Below are positions 8,247 through 15,246 of a stretch of 15,758 nucleotides of DNA, piece after piece (position 1 is the stretch's first letter; every line of letters begins with the position of its first letter). Location of the stretch: positions 1-15,758 of the forward strand of contig JALGUK010000053.1 of assembly GCA_029820875.1 (NCBI GenBank), in the 5' to 3' direction. Under the pieces are notes generated by a model. The model was not told where the DNA came from. It ran no database searches and worked only from the letters and a program-made list of their open reading frames with translations. This DNA comes from Candidatus Zipacnadia bacterium. GTDB lineage: Bacteria > Armatimonadota > UBA5377 > JALGUK01. The translations under genes and the position numbers were made by a program.

Positions 8247-9122
8247 ATGGGCAGCGACCGAATCCGAATCGGTCTCATCGGCACAGGCGGAATTGCTCGT
8301 GGACACGCCTCGCGCCTGCTTAACATCCCGGAGGCGAATATCGTCGCACTGTGCGACCCGGTCAAGGCGCAGATAAGCCGCTTGAAAACGGCGCTCCCCG
8401 CTCTCAAGAGGGCGCGTGTCTTCAGCGACTACAGGGACATGCTCGACCAGGTCTCTCTCGACGCGGTACAGGTGTTGTCCCCCCATACTTTGCACTACCC
8501 CCAGGTGCGTGACGCGCTCAAGAAGGGTCTGCACGTGCTTGTGGAAAAACCGATGGTCTGCAAGACAACCCATGCACTTGACCTAAAGGTACAATTTATC
8601 TCCGCATTGCAATCGCAGAACTGGAAGCCTGTCACGAAGACTTGGCGAGGCGACCCCAAGCTGTCCGGCGGCGGACAACTCAATGACTCGGGCAGCCATT
8701 TGCTGGACATCATCCTTTGGGTGACCGACTCACAACCCGCTGAGGTCTTCTCTTACATGGACAAGGCGGGCACCAAAGTAGACATCTTCTCCGCGCTTTC
8801 GGTAAAGTTCGACAGTGGAGCGCTCTGCAACATTTCAATTATCGGCGACAGCGTTGCATGGCGGGAGGACATTACCATCTGGTGTGAAAAGGGAATACTG
8901 TTCAACCGCGGCGGCCAGGTTGTGCTACAATGTCCGGACGAGAAGGTCGTCCCGGCCAAACAAATGCCGGCCGGTTCGGATCCGGACACGAACTTTGTCA
9001 ATGCTATCCTTGGCCGGGAAGAGGTGGAAGCACCTGCTGAGTGTGGATTGCGCGTGATTCAGCTTACCGCGGCGGCCTGGAAGTCGGGGAGGACCGGCAG
9101 GCCGGAGGCAGTTGTGCGGTAA
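8247..9122 (+). CDS. Gfo/Idh/MocA-family NAD(P)-dependent oxidoreductase, shortened
   Basis: The N-terminal Rossmann fold begins RIGLIGTGGIARGH (dinucleotide loop, about 7-20), followed by VALCDP, and has the family EKP motif with the catalytic Lys at 100-102. The C-terminal domain carries LSGGGQLNDSGSHLLDIILW (about 139-158) with the conserved His. Family members oxidise or reduce sugars, inositols and glycosides with NAD(P). The protein has 291 residues against the usual 330-380. The shortfall lies at one place: about 12 residues after EKP, HALDL passes directly into KVQFISALQSQNW. The expected helix and strand with the (G/S)YQRHY-type motif, some 35-40 residues, are absent although the frame is intact. 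The start is supported by GAGGAG eight bases upstream of the ATG. It is the first gene of the sugar operon. Activity is uncertain because of the deletion. Confidence 0.87.
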   Translation: MGSDRIRIGLIGTGGIARGHASRLLNIPEANIVALCDPVKAQISRLKTALPALKRARVFSDYRDMLDQVSLDAVQVLSPHTLHYPQVRDALKKGLHVLVEKPMVCKTTHALDLKVQFISALQSQNWKPVTKTWRGDPKLSGGGQLNDSGSHLLDIILWVTDSQPAEVFSYMDKAGTKVDIFSALSVKFDSGALCNISIIGDSVAWREDITIWCEKGILFNRGGQVVLQCPDEKVVPAKQMPAGSDPDTNFVNAILGREEVEAPAECGLRVIQLTAAAWKSGRTGRPEAVVR

Positions 9123-9156
9123 ACTCACGTTCTTCGGTGAGCATAGCATTGCGTTC

Positions 9157-10566
9157 ATGGATGTTGTGATGAAAAGAGAAACCGAGAAAATCTCGATGCA
9201 GAGCTGGACTCGCTGTAGGTTGCACCTGACCATAGTGTTCGTGGCGCTGGTTATGTCATTGGCGGGTGGTTGTAAGCAGCACTCAGGGCCGCTTGTCGAA
9301 GATGGGAAAAAGGTCCTTGAGGTCTCGGTGTTCCACGGTGGATACGGCATTGATTTCTTCGAGAGGGTCGCCCATCAGTACGAGCAGTCCCACCCAGATG
9401 TAAAGGTGAACCTGTGGGGCGATCCGCGCAATGCGGAGAAACTTCGAGCGCGCTTCATCGCGCAGGACCCTCCTGATTTGGTTTATGCACACATGCCGAT
9501 TTGGATCCTCATCGAAGCGGGGCAATGTTATCCGCTCAATGAGGCTCTCGATTCTCCTGCAGTCGGACAACCGGGCAAGACGTGGCGCGATACGCTCATG
9601 CCCAGTCTGATTAACGACTTCTACCAGGATGGAAAATGGTACGCCCTGACCGTTCATTATGCCGCGTATGGCCTTTGGTATGACAAGCGGCAGTTTCGTG
9701 AGCACGGCTGGCAGGTACCTCATACCTGGGGAGAACTGCTTCGGTTGTGCGAGCGAATAAAGTCTGAAGGCATTGACCCCATTGCATTCCAGGGACGTTA
9801 TCCAGGCTACATCAATTCGCTTTTTGAGACTCTTGTTCAGCGCATCGGCGGTGTTGACGTGTGGTGTGATATGCAGAACTTGGTGCCTGGTGCATGGGAA
9901 AATGACGCAGTTGTCCAAGCGGTCAGAATGATTCAGGAGTTGAGGAAGAACCAGTACATTCCCGACGAATACATGGGCCTTTCCCACATGGAATCGCAGA
10001 TGAAGTTCGTGCAAGGGAAGGCTGCAATGATTCCCTGCGGCACTTGGCTTGCAAACGAGATGAAAAGCAGTATCCCGTCCGAATTTGAGATGGGTTATTT
10101 CTCTTACCCGGCTGTTGAGGGCGGGAAGGGAGAGCCGCGGGCAATCAACGTCTCAGGAGAGTATTGGTTCGTGCCTGCGAAGGCCCACTATCCGAAGATC
10201 GGCGCCGACTTTCTCAAGCATCTTACATCAGTTGCCAACGCAAAGCGGTTCACTCAGGAGAAACAAGCGCTGATGGGAGTTGTCGGCTCGGACGAGAATC
10301 CGCCACCGGCGCTGCAAGATGCCGTCCGCGCGCTGCACATGGCGCCTTTCACCTTCACGTCCCGCGTGGCTGACTGGTATCCGACATTCAATCTCTATTA
10401 CCAGGAGGCCTCGTTGAACATGCTGACACTCGACTGGACGCCGGAGCAGACGGCTCACTATCTCGAACAAGCCGCCGAGGCGGTGCGCCGTGATAAGCGC
10501 GTGCGCCTTCACAAGATTGTCAATCCGACCAAGCCAAAGTCGGCGGAAGAAGGTGAGCAGCATTGA
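9157..10566 (+). CDS. Carbohydrate ABC transporter substrate-binding lipoprotein (family 1)
   Basis: This is an extracellular solute-binding protein of the maltose/multiple-sugar type. It has a basic N-terminus, a hydrophobic stretch and a good lipobox (SLAGGC), then a mature region with VSVFHGGYGIDFFERVAHQY, DPPDLVYAH, KWYALTVHYAAYGLWYDK, HTWGELLRLCERIKSEG and KFVQGKAAMIPCGTWLA, all typical segments of this fold. It should capture an oligosaccharide or glycoside and deliver it to the two permeases that follow. Start choice is uncertain. ATGs at 9157, 9169 and 9196 are in frame and none has an ideal ribosome-binding site; the 9196 start would give the most usual lipoprotein signal length (Cys at residue 26). 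The preceding gene ends about 34 bp upstream, and the stop overlaps the next start. The ligand cannot be read from sequence. Confidence 0.92.
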   Translation: MDVVMKRETEKISMQSWTRCRLHLTIVFVALVMSLAGGCKQHSGPLVEDGKKVLEVSVFHGGYGIDFFERVAHQYEQSHPDVKVNLWGDPRNAEKLRARFIAQDPPDLVYAHMPIWILIEAGQCYPLNEALDSPAVGQPGKTWRDTLMPSLINDFYQDGKWYALTVHYAAYGLWYDKRQFREHGWQVPHTWGELLRLCERIKSEGIDPIAFQGRYPGYINSLFETLVQRIGGVDVWCDMQNLVPGAWENDAVVQAVRMIQELRKNQYIPDEYMGLSHMESQMKFVQGKAAMIPCGTWLANEMKSSIPSEFEMGYFSYPAVEGGKGEPRAINVSGEYWFVPAKAHYPKIGADFLKHLTSVANAKRFTQEKQALMGVVGSDENPPPALQDAVRALHMAPFTFTSRVADWYPTFNLYYQEASLNMLTLDWTPEQTAHYLEQAAEAVRRDKRVRLHKIVNPTKPKSAEEGEQH

Positions 10567-11444
10567 GACGGCGCCAGCAGCGTACATTGGCGATTGTGTT
10601 TCTCGCGCCTGCCATCATCCTGTACACTGTCTTTGTCATCTACCCGGCGGTGTCGGCGTTTCAAATCAGCTTTACTGTGTGGAGCGGGTACACGCCCCAG
10701 AAAGAATTTGTGGGTCTGGAGAACTACAACCTCGTGCTGCATGATTCGGTTTTCTGGAGCGCAATCAAGAATAACATATTGTTGATTGTCGTCCCCGGCA
10801 TATTCATAATGACGCTCGCCTTGTACTTCGCCTCCGTGCTTGCCCAGAATCCCAGGGGGGCGGCGGTCTACCGCGTGTGCTACTTCTTCCCGAACGTATT
10901 GTCCATCGTTGTCGTGGCGATCTTGTGGTCGTTCATCTACCACCCCGATTGGGGCATCTTCAACGGGCTTCTGCGTCTTGTCGGCCTCGGGCAGTTTACC
11001 CGCGCATGGCTTTCACAGGACACTCTTATCTCCGCTATTTATGCACCGAGCATCTGGATGGCGGTCGGCTTCTACTTGATCCTGTATCTGGCCGCAATTC
11101 AGGGTATCCCCGAGGAGCTTTTCGATGCTGCCAAGGTGGACGGGGCCTCTGGCTGGCAGACCTTCTGGAACGTGACATGGCCGATGGTATGGCCGGTTAA
11201 TCGTATTGCCATGGTGTTTATCGTTCTCGGGGGTTTGAAGGCTTTCGACTTCATCTGGGTCTTCTCTTACGGTTACCCCGCCCTCAAGAACCACACTATG
11301 GCCACGTGGATGTACGAGAAGGCGATTACCGAATACGATATGGGCTATGGTACGGCCCTGTCGGTCGTGATGTTTATCCTGGTGCTGGCCGCCAGCCTTA
11401 TCACATTCCGCGTGATGAGCAAGCCGGGAGAAGAGGCAGCGTAG
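10563..11444 (+). CDS. Sugar ABC transporter permease, MalF/UgpA type
   Basis: This 293-residue inner-membrane protein has about six hydrophobic segments (near residues 9-32, 71-93, 106-125, 158-179, 212-232 and 262-283). It carries the permease signature EELFDAAKVDGASGWQTFWN from residue 184 (EAA loop, which docks the ATPase), and opens with the usual LAPAIILYTVFVIYPAV. It starts with TTG inside the sequence TTGA, so its start overlaps the TGA stop of the binding-protein gene by four bases, and AAGGTGAG lies a few bases upstream. This arrangement indicates translational coupling. It pairs with the following permease to form the membrane channel of an importer. Confidence 0.93.
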   Translation: MRRRQQRTLAIVFLAPAIILYTVFVIYPAVSAFQISFTVWSGYTPQKEFVGLENYNLVLHDSVFWSAIKNNILLIVVPGIFIMTLALYFASVLAQNPRGAAVYRVCYFFPNVLSIVVVAILWSFIYHPDWGIFNGLLRLVGLGQFTRAWLSQDTLISAIYAPSIWMAVGFYLILYLAAIQGIPEELFDAAKVDGASGWQTFWNVTWPMVWPVNRIAMVFIVLGGLKAFDFIWVFSYGYPALKNHTMATWMYEKAITEYDMGYGTALSVVMFILVLAASLITFRVMSKPGEEAA

Positions 11445-11463
11445 CAGCAAATAGGAGTCAGTT

Positions 11464-12297
11464 ATGAACCGTGTGAAACGAGTCCTACTGTATGCAACGC
11501 TCATTGCATATCTGGTCATCGTGGTCTATCCGATGCTCTGGGTGCTGATTAGTTCGGTCAAGAAGAGTCAGGAGCTGTTCACCTCTGAGAGTCCCTGGGG
11601 GTTGCCGAAGGTCTTCTATTGGCACAACTATGTGCGAGCCTGGACCGAAGGAAAGTTCGGAAACTACTTTCTCAACAGCGTTATCATAACACTGTGCTCC
11701 CTTGCTGTGGTGCTTGTGACTGCGACACTTGCGTCATATGCACTTGCGCGGTTTCATTTCCGCTGGAACCGCCCGCTTATTTATTATTTCATCGCCGGCA
11801 TGACCTTGCCGGTTCAGCTTATGCTGATTCCACTTTTCTTCCTGCTGATGAAACTCACGCTGCTTAACACTTACGCCGGTATGATTCTCATCTATTCCGC
11901 CGTATCGCTGCCTTTCAGTGTTTTTGTATTGACCGGCTTCTTCCAGACGCTTCCCGGGGAGTTGCATGACGCGGCGTCCATAGATGGATGCAGCGAGTTC
12001 CAGGTGTTTTGGCGCGTTATGCTTCCTCTTATGCGTCCGGGCCTTATCACGGTGGCGATCTTCAACTTCCTTGGGATTTGGAACGAGTATTTATACGCCC
12101 TTGTCTTCATTACCGATGAGAAAATCCGAACGCTTCCGCTTGGCTTGGCCAACCTGGCGATCGCCAAGCAGTACGACACCGATATTGGTGCGCTGTTTGC
12201 CGGTGTTGTCATCGTTATGATTCCGGCATTGCTGGTGTATATTGTCCTTCAGAACTATCTTACCAAGGGCCTCACGGCCGGAGCGATAAAGGGGTAA
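11464..12297 (+). CDS. Sugar ABC transporter permease, MalG/UgpE type
   Basis: This 277-residue protein has about six membrane segments and the C-terminal-half signature of MalG-type permeases: ELHDAASIDGCSEFQVFWRV from about residue 166 (EAA loop), then LPLMRPGLITVAIFNFLGIWNEY. The ending NYLTKGLTAGAIKG is typical of the family. AGGAG lies seven bases upstream of the ATG, and only 19 bp separate it from the first permease gene. No ATPase gene follows. In many sugar-importer clusters a single MsmX/MalK-like ATPase encoded elsewhere serves several permease pairs, which is the most economical explanation here. Confidence 0.94.
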   Translation: MNRVKRVLLYATLIAYLVIVVYPMLWVLISSVKKSQELFTSESPWGLPKVFYWHNYVRAWTEGKFGNYFLNSVIITLCSLAVVLVTATLASYALARFHFRWNRPLIYYFIAGMTLPVQLMLIPLFFLLMKLTLLNTYAGMILIYSAVSLPFSVFVLTGFFQTLPGELHDAASIDGCSEFQVFWRVMLPLMRPGLITVAIFNFLGIWNEYLYALVFITDEKIRTLPLGLANLAIAKQYDTDIGALFAGVVIVMIPALLVYIVLQNYLTKGLTAGAIKG

Positions 12298-12383
12298 TCG
12301 AGCTTTAAAACGGCGCCAGCGAAGGGGTAAATGATGCCCGCGAACTCGCCTTTGAAACTTGCAGACCTGGTCCCAGCCGAGGC

Positions 12384-12611
12384 GATGGGCCGGGCATCCC
12401 ACCGGAATTGCACGAAAAAATCTTCGACAAGTTCGGACAGGTCGAAGGGCGCCAGGAAGGCATCAGGCACTCGACGGGTCTCGGGCTGACGTTCTGCAAG
12501 ATAGCGGTGGAGGCTCATGGCGGCCGTATCTGGCTGGAGAGTGAGGTGGGCAAGGGCAGCACCTTCTTCGTATTCATCCCATCACACCCGCCTGCTTCCG
12601 GCGGGCAGTAA
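12384..12611 (+). pseudogene. Remnant of a histidine kinase ATP-binding domain (5'-truncated)
   Basis: The reading frame encodes the tail of a HATPase_c domain. It has GPGIPPELHEKIFDKFGQ (end of the G1 box and the following helix), STGLGLTFCKIAVEAHGG (G2 box) and IWLESEVGKGSTFFVFIP (last strands), then a short proline-rich tail and TAA. This is the typical C-terminus of a hybrid or PAS-type sensor kinase. The dimerisation His box, the N box and all sensor regions are missing: the same frame continues upstream only to a stop near 12304 and shows nothing kinase-like there, and the expected Asp just before GPG is not in its usual place. There is no proper start or ribosome-binding site. The best reading is a decayed fragment stranded between the permease and the TIM-barrel gene. 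A small separate GHKL protein is a less likely alternative. Confidence 0.75.
12587..12605 (+). repeat. G+C-rich hairpin at the 3' end of the kinase remnant
   Basis: CCCGCC, a 7-base loop and GGCGGG form a perfect 6-bp stem overlapping the last codons of the kinase fragment. No U-run follows directly, so it is at best a weak or Rho-assisted terminator, or an mRNA-stabilising hairpin between the permease and TIM-barrel cistrons. It could also be part of a dispersed repeat; this cannot be judged from one copy. Confidence 0.4.
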
Positions 12612-12758
12612 GCTGCTGGCTTTGTTCGTGTTTTGATGGTGAGCGCCATCACTGAAGGTATGCGCGCGGGCATCACGGAAGTGCCTGACGACAACCGAGA
12701 AGGCGTGGTGAGCGCGCCGTATGGACCGTGCAGATATCTTTGAAAGGAGCGACTGAAT

Positions 12759-13520
12759 TTGCCATCTGTCATTGCTGCTCAATTATACACCGTCCGGGAG
12801 TTCACACAATCGCCCGAAGACATCGCGAAAACGATGAAAAAAATCGCAGCCATCGGATATGAGGCCGTGCAGCTTTCAGCATTGGCCCCGATGGACCCAA
12901 AGGAACTCCGCCGGATCTGCGACGGCGAAGGGCTTACGATATGTGCGACCCATATCGGCTACGAACAAATGCGCGACGAGCCGGAGGCGGTCATCGAGGA
13001 GCACAATATTCTCGGCTGCAAATACCCGGCCATCGGGGGGCTACCCAGTGAGTATCGCAACGCAGAGGGTTTTGCGAGATTCGCCAAGGAGGCGTCGGAG
13101 GTCGCAGCACGCCTGGCTGAGGGTGGCATGACATTCGCCTATCATAACCACAGCTTCGAGTTGGAGAAGTTCGGGGACCGCACGGGCCTGGAGATTCTCT
13201 ACGAGGACAGCGACCCGCGGTATTTCATGGCCGAGATAGATACATATTGGATCCAGCACGGCGGTGGCAGCTCGGTCGCCTGGATCAATAAGCTAAAGGG
13301 GCGCCTGCCGCTCCTGCACCTGAAAGACATGACTATTCGTGGTGGCAAGCAGATTATGGCGGAGGTGGGGGAGGGGAACTTGGATTGGCCCGGCATCCTC
13401 GCCGCTGCCAAGGACGCCGGCGTGGTCTGGTACATCGTGGAGCAGGATACCTGTGAGAGGGACCCGTTTGAAAGCCTCAAGATCAGCCTTGAGAACCTGA
13501 AAGCAATGGGGCTTGAGTAA
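12759..13520 (+). CDS. Xylose isomerase-like TIM-barrel protein (sugar phosphate isomerase/epimerase family)
   Basis: This 253-residue protein belongs to the AP-endonuclease-2/xylose-isomerase-like TIM-barrel superfamily. Typical landmarks are AAQLYTVRE at the N-terminus, FAYHNHSFE (127-134), EIDTYWIQHGG (159-169), PLLHLKDM (184-191), GEGNLDWPG (204-212) and YIVEQD (225-230). Glu134, Asp161, His187 and Glu228 are the expected divalent-metal ligands. Members isomerise, epimerise or dehydrate sugars and inositols, and some work with Gfo/Idh/MocA dehydrogenases on 3-keto-sugars or glycosides. The start is TTG, with AAAGGAG about nine bases upstream, and is supported by the N-terminal homology. 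It lies about 460 bp beyond the second permease, past the kinase remnant, and ends just before a strong hairpin, so it is probably the last gene of the operon. It is cytoplasmic, with no signal sequence. Exact substrate is unknown. Confidence 0.9.
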   Translation: MPSVIAAQLYTVREFTQSPEDIAKTMKKIAAIGYEAVQLSALAPMDPKELRRICDGEGLTICATHIGYEQMRDEPEAVIEEHNILGCKYPAIGGLPSEYRNAEGFARFAKEASEVAARLAEGGMTFAYHNHSFELEKFGDRTGLEILYEDSDPRYFMAEIDTYWIQHGGGSSVAWINKLKGRLPLLHLKDMTIRGGKQIMAEVGEGNLDWPGILAAAKDAGVVWYIVEQDTCERDPFESLKISLENLKAMGLE

Positions 13521-13545
13521 AAGAGTATCTGGACAACATGCTGAT

Positions 13546-13587
13546 ACGGCGCCCGAGCCGTGGACGAGGTCGGGCGCCGTTTACTTT
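13546..13587 (+). terminator. Rho-independent-like terminator after the TIM-barrel gene
   Basis: A perfect 11-bp inverted repeat (ACGGCGCCCGA at 13546-13556 and TCGGGCGCCGT at 13570-13580) encloses a 13-base loop and is followed by TTACTTT. The T-tract is interrupted but the stem is very stable. It sits 25 bp after the TIM-barrel stop, between convergent genes. Read on the minus strand, the sequence after the hairpin is not T-rich, so it mainly serves the plus-strand operon, though the stem could also slow transcription from the kelch gene. Confidence 0.75.
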
Positions 13588-13604
13588 GGCTTGCCTTCAC
13601 GTAG

Positions 13605-14834
13605 CTATTCCAATTCGTGAATCGTTCCTTTGAGAAACAGGTCCGGATGGTGCCCGTAGTAGACCCCGTCTATCTCCCGCCCGTCTGCTTCGCCGCCGAT
13701 TAGGTATATCTGGTTGCCGCGAAGGACGGTCATAGGGAGGTTGTTATTGATGGGCAACGGATCTGCCATGCCGAACAGTCCGGTTTGCGTATCATAGACA
13801 AAGACATCGTTAAAATAGTCACCCGTGCCGCCGAATTTTGACGGTGTGCCGTACTTGTCCCGGATGGTTCCGTCAGGGTTGGTTATCTTGTTATACTGGA
13901 AGCCGCCCACGAGAACCATGTACCGCTCCTTGAAGACGATTGCTCCGCTCGGGAAGTTGCCGCTCGAAATGGGCAGGTCGCGCAGCCGCGTCCACTTGTC
14001 GGTGGCAGGATTATAGACCCAATTGTCCACGACTGTGCAGTAAGGGAAATCCGTTGCTGATTCGAAGGTGTTGCCGGTCGCCCCGCCTATTACGTAGATT
14101 TTACCTCCGACTTCTGCCATTGCACAAACCCAGCGCGGCGTCCCCGGACAGTCAGCAAGCTGCGTCCATCCTGCATCGAGGTTGGCTGTGTCAATCATCA
14201 GCAGATGTGCCCCGAGTCGCTTGTTTCTCCCGGAACGATCCGTAAACGTGTAAAACTTCTCGGTATCGTAGTCTGCGCCACCGAAAACGTAAATCTTTGA
14301 CCCGATAGCGCAAATGCCGCTCGAACAAACAGGCCACGGTAGCGGCGGAAGCTCGTCCCAGACCCACTTCCCGTCATTGCGGGAGAGTCGGTAGCCGTCC
14401 TTGTAACAGTAAGGCTCGGAATAGCTGAAGCCGCCCCAGACGTAGATTTGATCGTTGACGGGAATGGCGAATACCTCCTGCCGGGCGTCACCTGGGAAGT
14501 CGGGAAGCGCAAACCATCCCTCGGCCTCCTTGGTTACATCAATCCCCCAGGCCTTCTTCAGAAAGCCTCGCGGGTAGCGCCCGGGCTTTGACGGAGCATC
14601 CTCCCCGCTGCAGAAACCGCACACAGTGATGAGATTGTCACCTATGAAACCTCCGTCGCTGTCCTGAAATCCCTGCGGCAGGTCCGGGCCTCTGGTCCAT
14701 GTGATCTTAAGCATCTGCCTCAGCTCCTGCTGGGGTTGTTGCACAGGCTTCTCTTGAGCTTGGGTCAAGCATCCCGCCGGTAGCACAAGCGCCAATAGTA
14801 TCACCGTCGTTCGACCGAGCATTTGTTGTTTCAC
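13605..14834 (-). CDS. Exported kelch-repeat beta-propeller protein (NanM-like fold)
   Basis: This 409-residue protein has an N-terminal export signal (hydrophobic stretch about 9-20, then PAGC). It may be a lipoprotein through Cys22, but Pro at -3 makes the lipobox imperfect, so ordinary secretion with cleavage a little later is also possible. The rest holds six kelch-like blades, each with the hydrophobic-Gly-Gly turn: LITVCGFCSG, IYVWGGFS, IYVFGGAD, IYVIGGATG, YMVLVGGFQ and IYLIGGEADG, often with a later Trp (for example DKWTRL). Six kelch blades recall N-acetylneuraminate epimerase NanM. The kelch fold also occurs in oxidases and binding proteins, so no enzyme name is given. The GTG start is supported by AAGGGGG about nine bases upstream; an in-frame ATG lies four codons later. 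It is divergent from a sialidase-like gene. Confidence 0.85.
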   Translation of the reverse strand: MKQQMLGRTTVILLALVLPAGCLTQAQEKPVQQPQQELRQMLKITWTRGPDLPQGFQDSDGGFIGDNLITVCGFCSGEDAPSKPGRYPRGFLKKAWGIDVTKEAEGWFALPDFPGDARQEVFAIPVNDQIYVWGGFSYSEPYCYKDGYRLSRNDGKWVWDELPPLPWPVCSSGICAIGSKIYVFGGADYDTEKFYTFTDRSGRNKRLGAHLLMIDTANLDAGWTQLADCPGTPRWVCAMAEVGGKIYVIGGATGNTFESATDFPYCTVVDNWVYNPATDKWTRLRDLPISSGNFPSGAIVFKERYMVLVGGFQYNKITNPDGTIRDKYGTPSKFGGTGDYFNDVFVYDTQTGLFGMADPLPINNNLPMTVLRGNQIYLIGGEADGREIDGVYYGHHPDLFLKGTIHELE

Positions 14835-15037
14835 GACGTTTGCCCCCTTGAAGGCGGTTAAGTGTGACGGCGTCTGTCCTCAATCGGTAACGCACATCCC
14901 GGTCGTCCACCGGTAAGATAGCACCTCTCGCCCACTGCTCGGAACGACAGGTGCAGCAATGGCGCCACCGTAATCGATGTCAAGAATCACCTCCGCTTTA
15001 AATGCCTGACTCTTTTTCGGTGTTCAAAACTATTCTA

Positions 15038-15053
15038 TTGTTCAGCTCAACAA
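15038..15053. promoter_or_regulatory. Imperfect operator-like palindrome
   Basis: TTGTTCAGCTCAACAA is palindromic except for one mismatched pair (TTGTT, C, AGCT, C, AACAA). It lies in the A+T-richer middle of the divergent region, about 200 bp from each start codon, where a shared regulator could bind. Shape and position are the only evidence. Confidence 0.3.
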
Positions 15054-15064
15054 CCGAGGACACC

Positions 15065-15078
15065 CTTCGCCGGCGAAG
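15065..15078. repeat. Perfect 14-bp palindrome
   Basis: CTTCGCCGGCGAAG is fully self-complementary. It is flanked by GAGGAC to the left and GTCCTC to the right, which could extend it into a larger interrupted stem-loop. It could be a protein-binding site or a structured 5' leader of the sialidase-like transcript. Function is unknown. Confidence 0.4.
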
Positions 15079-15246
15079 CGCTCCAGTCCTCCAACTCGGC
15101 CTAAGGAATCCCTGTTATCCGCGACCAAGTGGTTCTCAAAGAGTCGAACTCACCGCTCACAGCCGAGAAGGTCTTGCCGCCCCCGCGACGAATCCACCTG
15201 CCAGATGGATATGAGTCGGCCTCGTGACTCAATGGGAGGTCGTAGG

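Larger units (their letters stand above)
14835..15246. other. Divergent intergenic region between kelch and sialidase-like genes
   Basis: About 410 bp contain the start regions of two divergent exported-protein genes. No coding sequence could be supported: short frames here lack ribosome-binding sites and recognisable motifs. The region should contain both promoters, but I found no pair of -35/-10 boxes good enough to call. It holds two palindromic elements (15038-15053 and 15065-15078) close together near the centre. The plus-strand Shine-Dalgarno GGGAGG lies seven bases before 15247. Confidence 0.5.

Noticed and set aside
9184..9198. Small hairpin CGAGA-AAA-TCTCG just before the ATG at 9196
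   Set aside because: It is short and lies within the likely coding sequence if translation starts at 9157 or 9169. It is too weak to call a regulatory element.
12637..12718. Repeated TGGTGAGCGC about 70 bp apart
   Set aside because: There are only two short copies with no regular spacing or flanking repeat structure. This is not a CRISPR or insertion-sequence end.
12636..12743. 35-codon frame after the kinase remnant, in the same frame as the kinase stop
   Set aside because: It has no ribosome-binding site and no recognisable motif, and it ends right before the Shine-Dalgarno of the TIM-barrel gene. It may be decayed sequence but cannot be called a gene.
15141..15151. T-loop-like GAGTTCGACTC on the minus strand, suggesting a tRNA
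   Set aside because: The flanking bases do not form a T-stem, acceptor stem or anticodon arm, so it is a chance palindrome.
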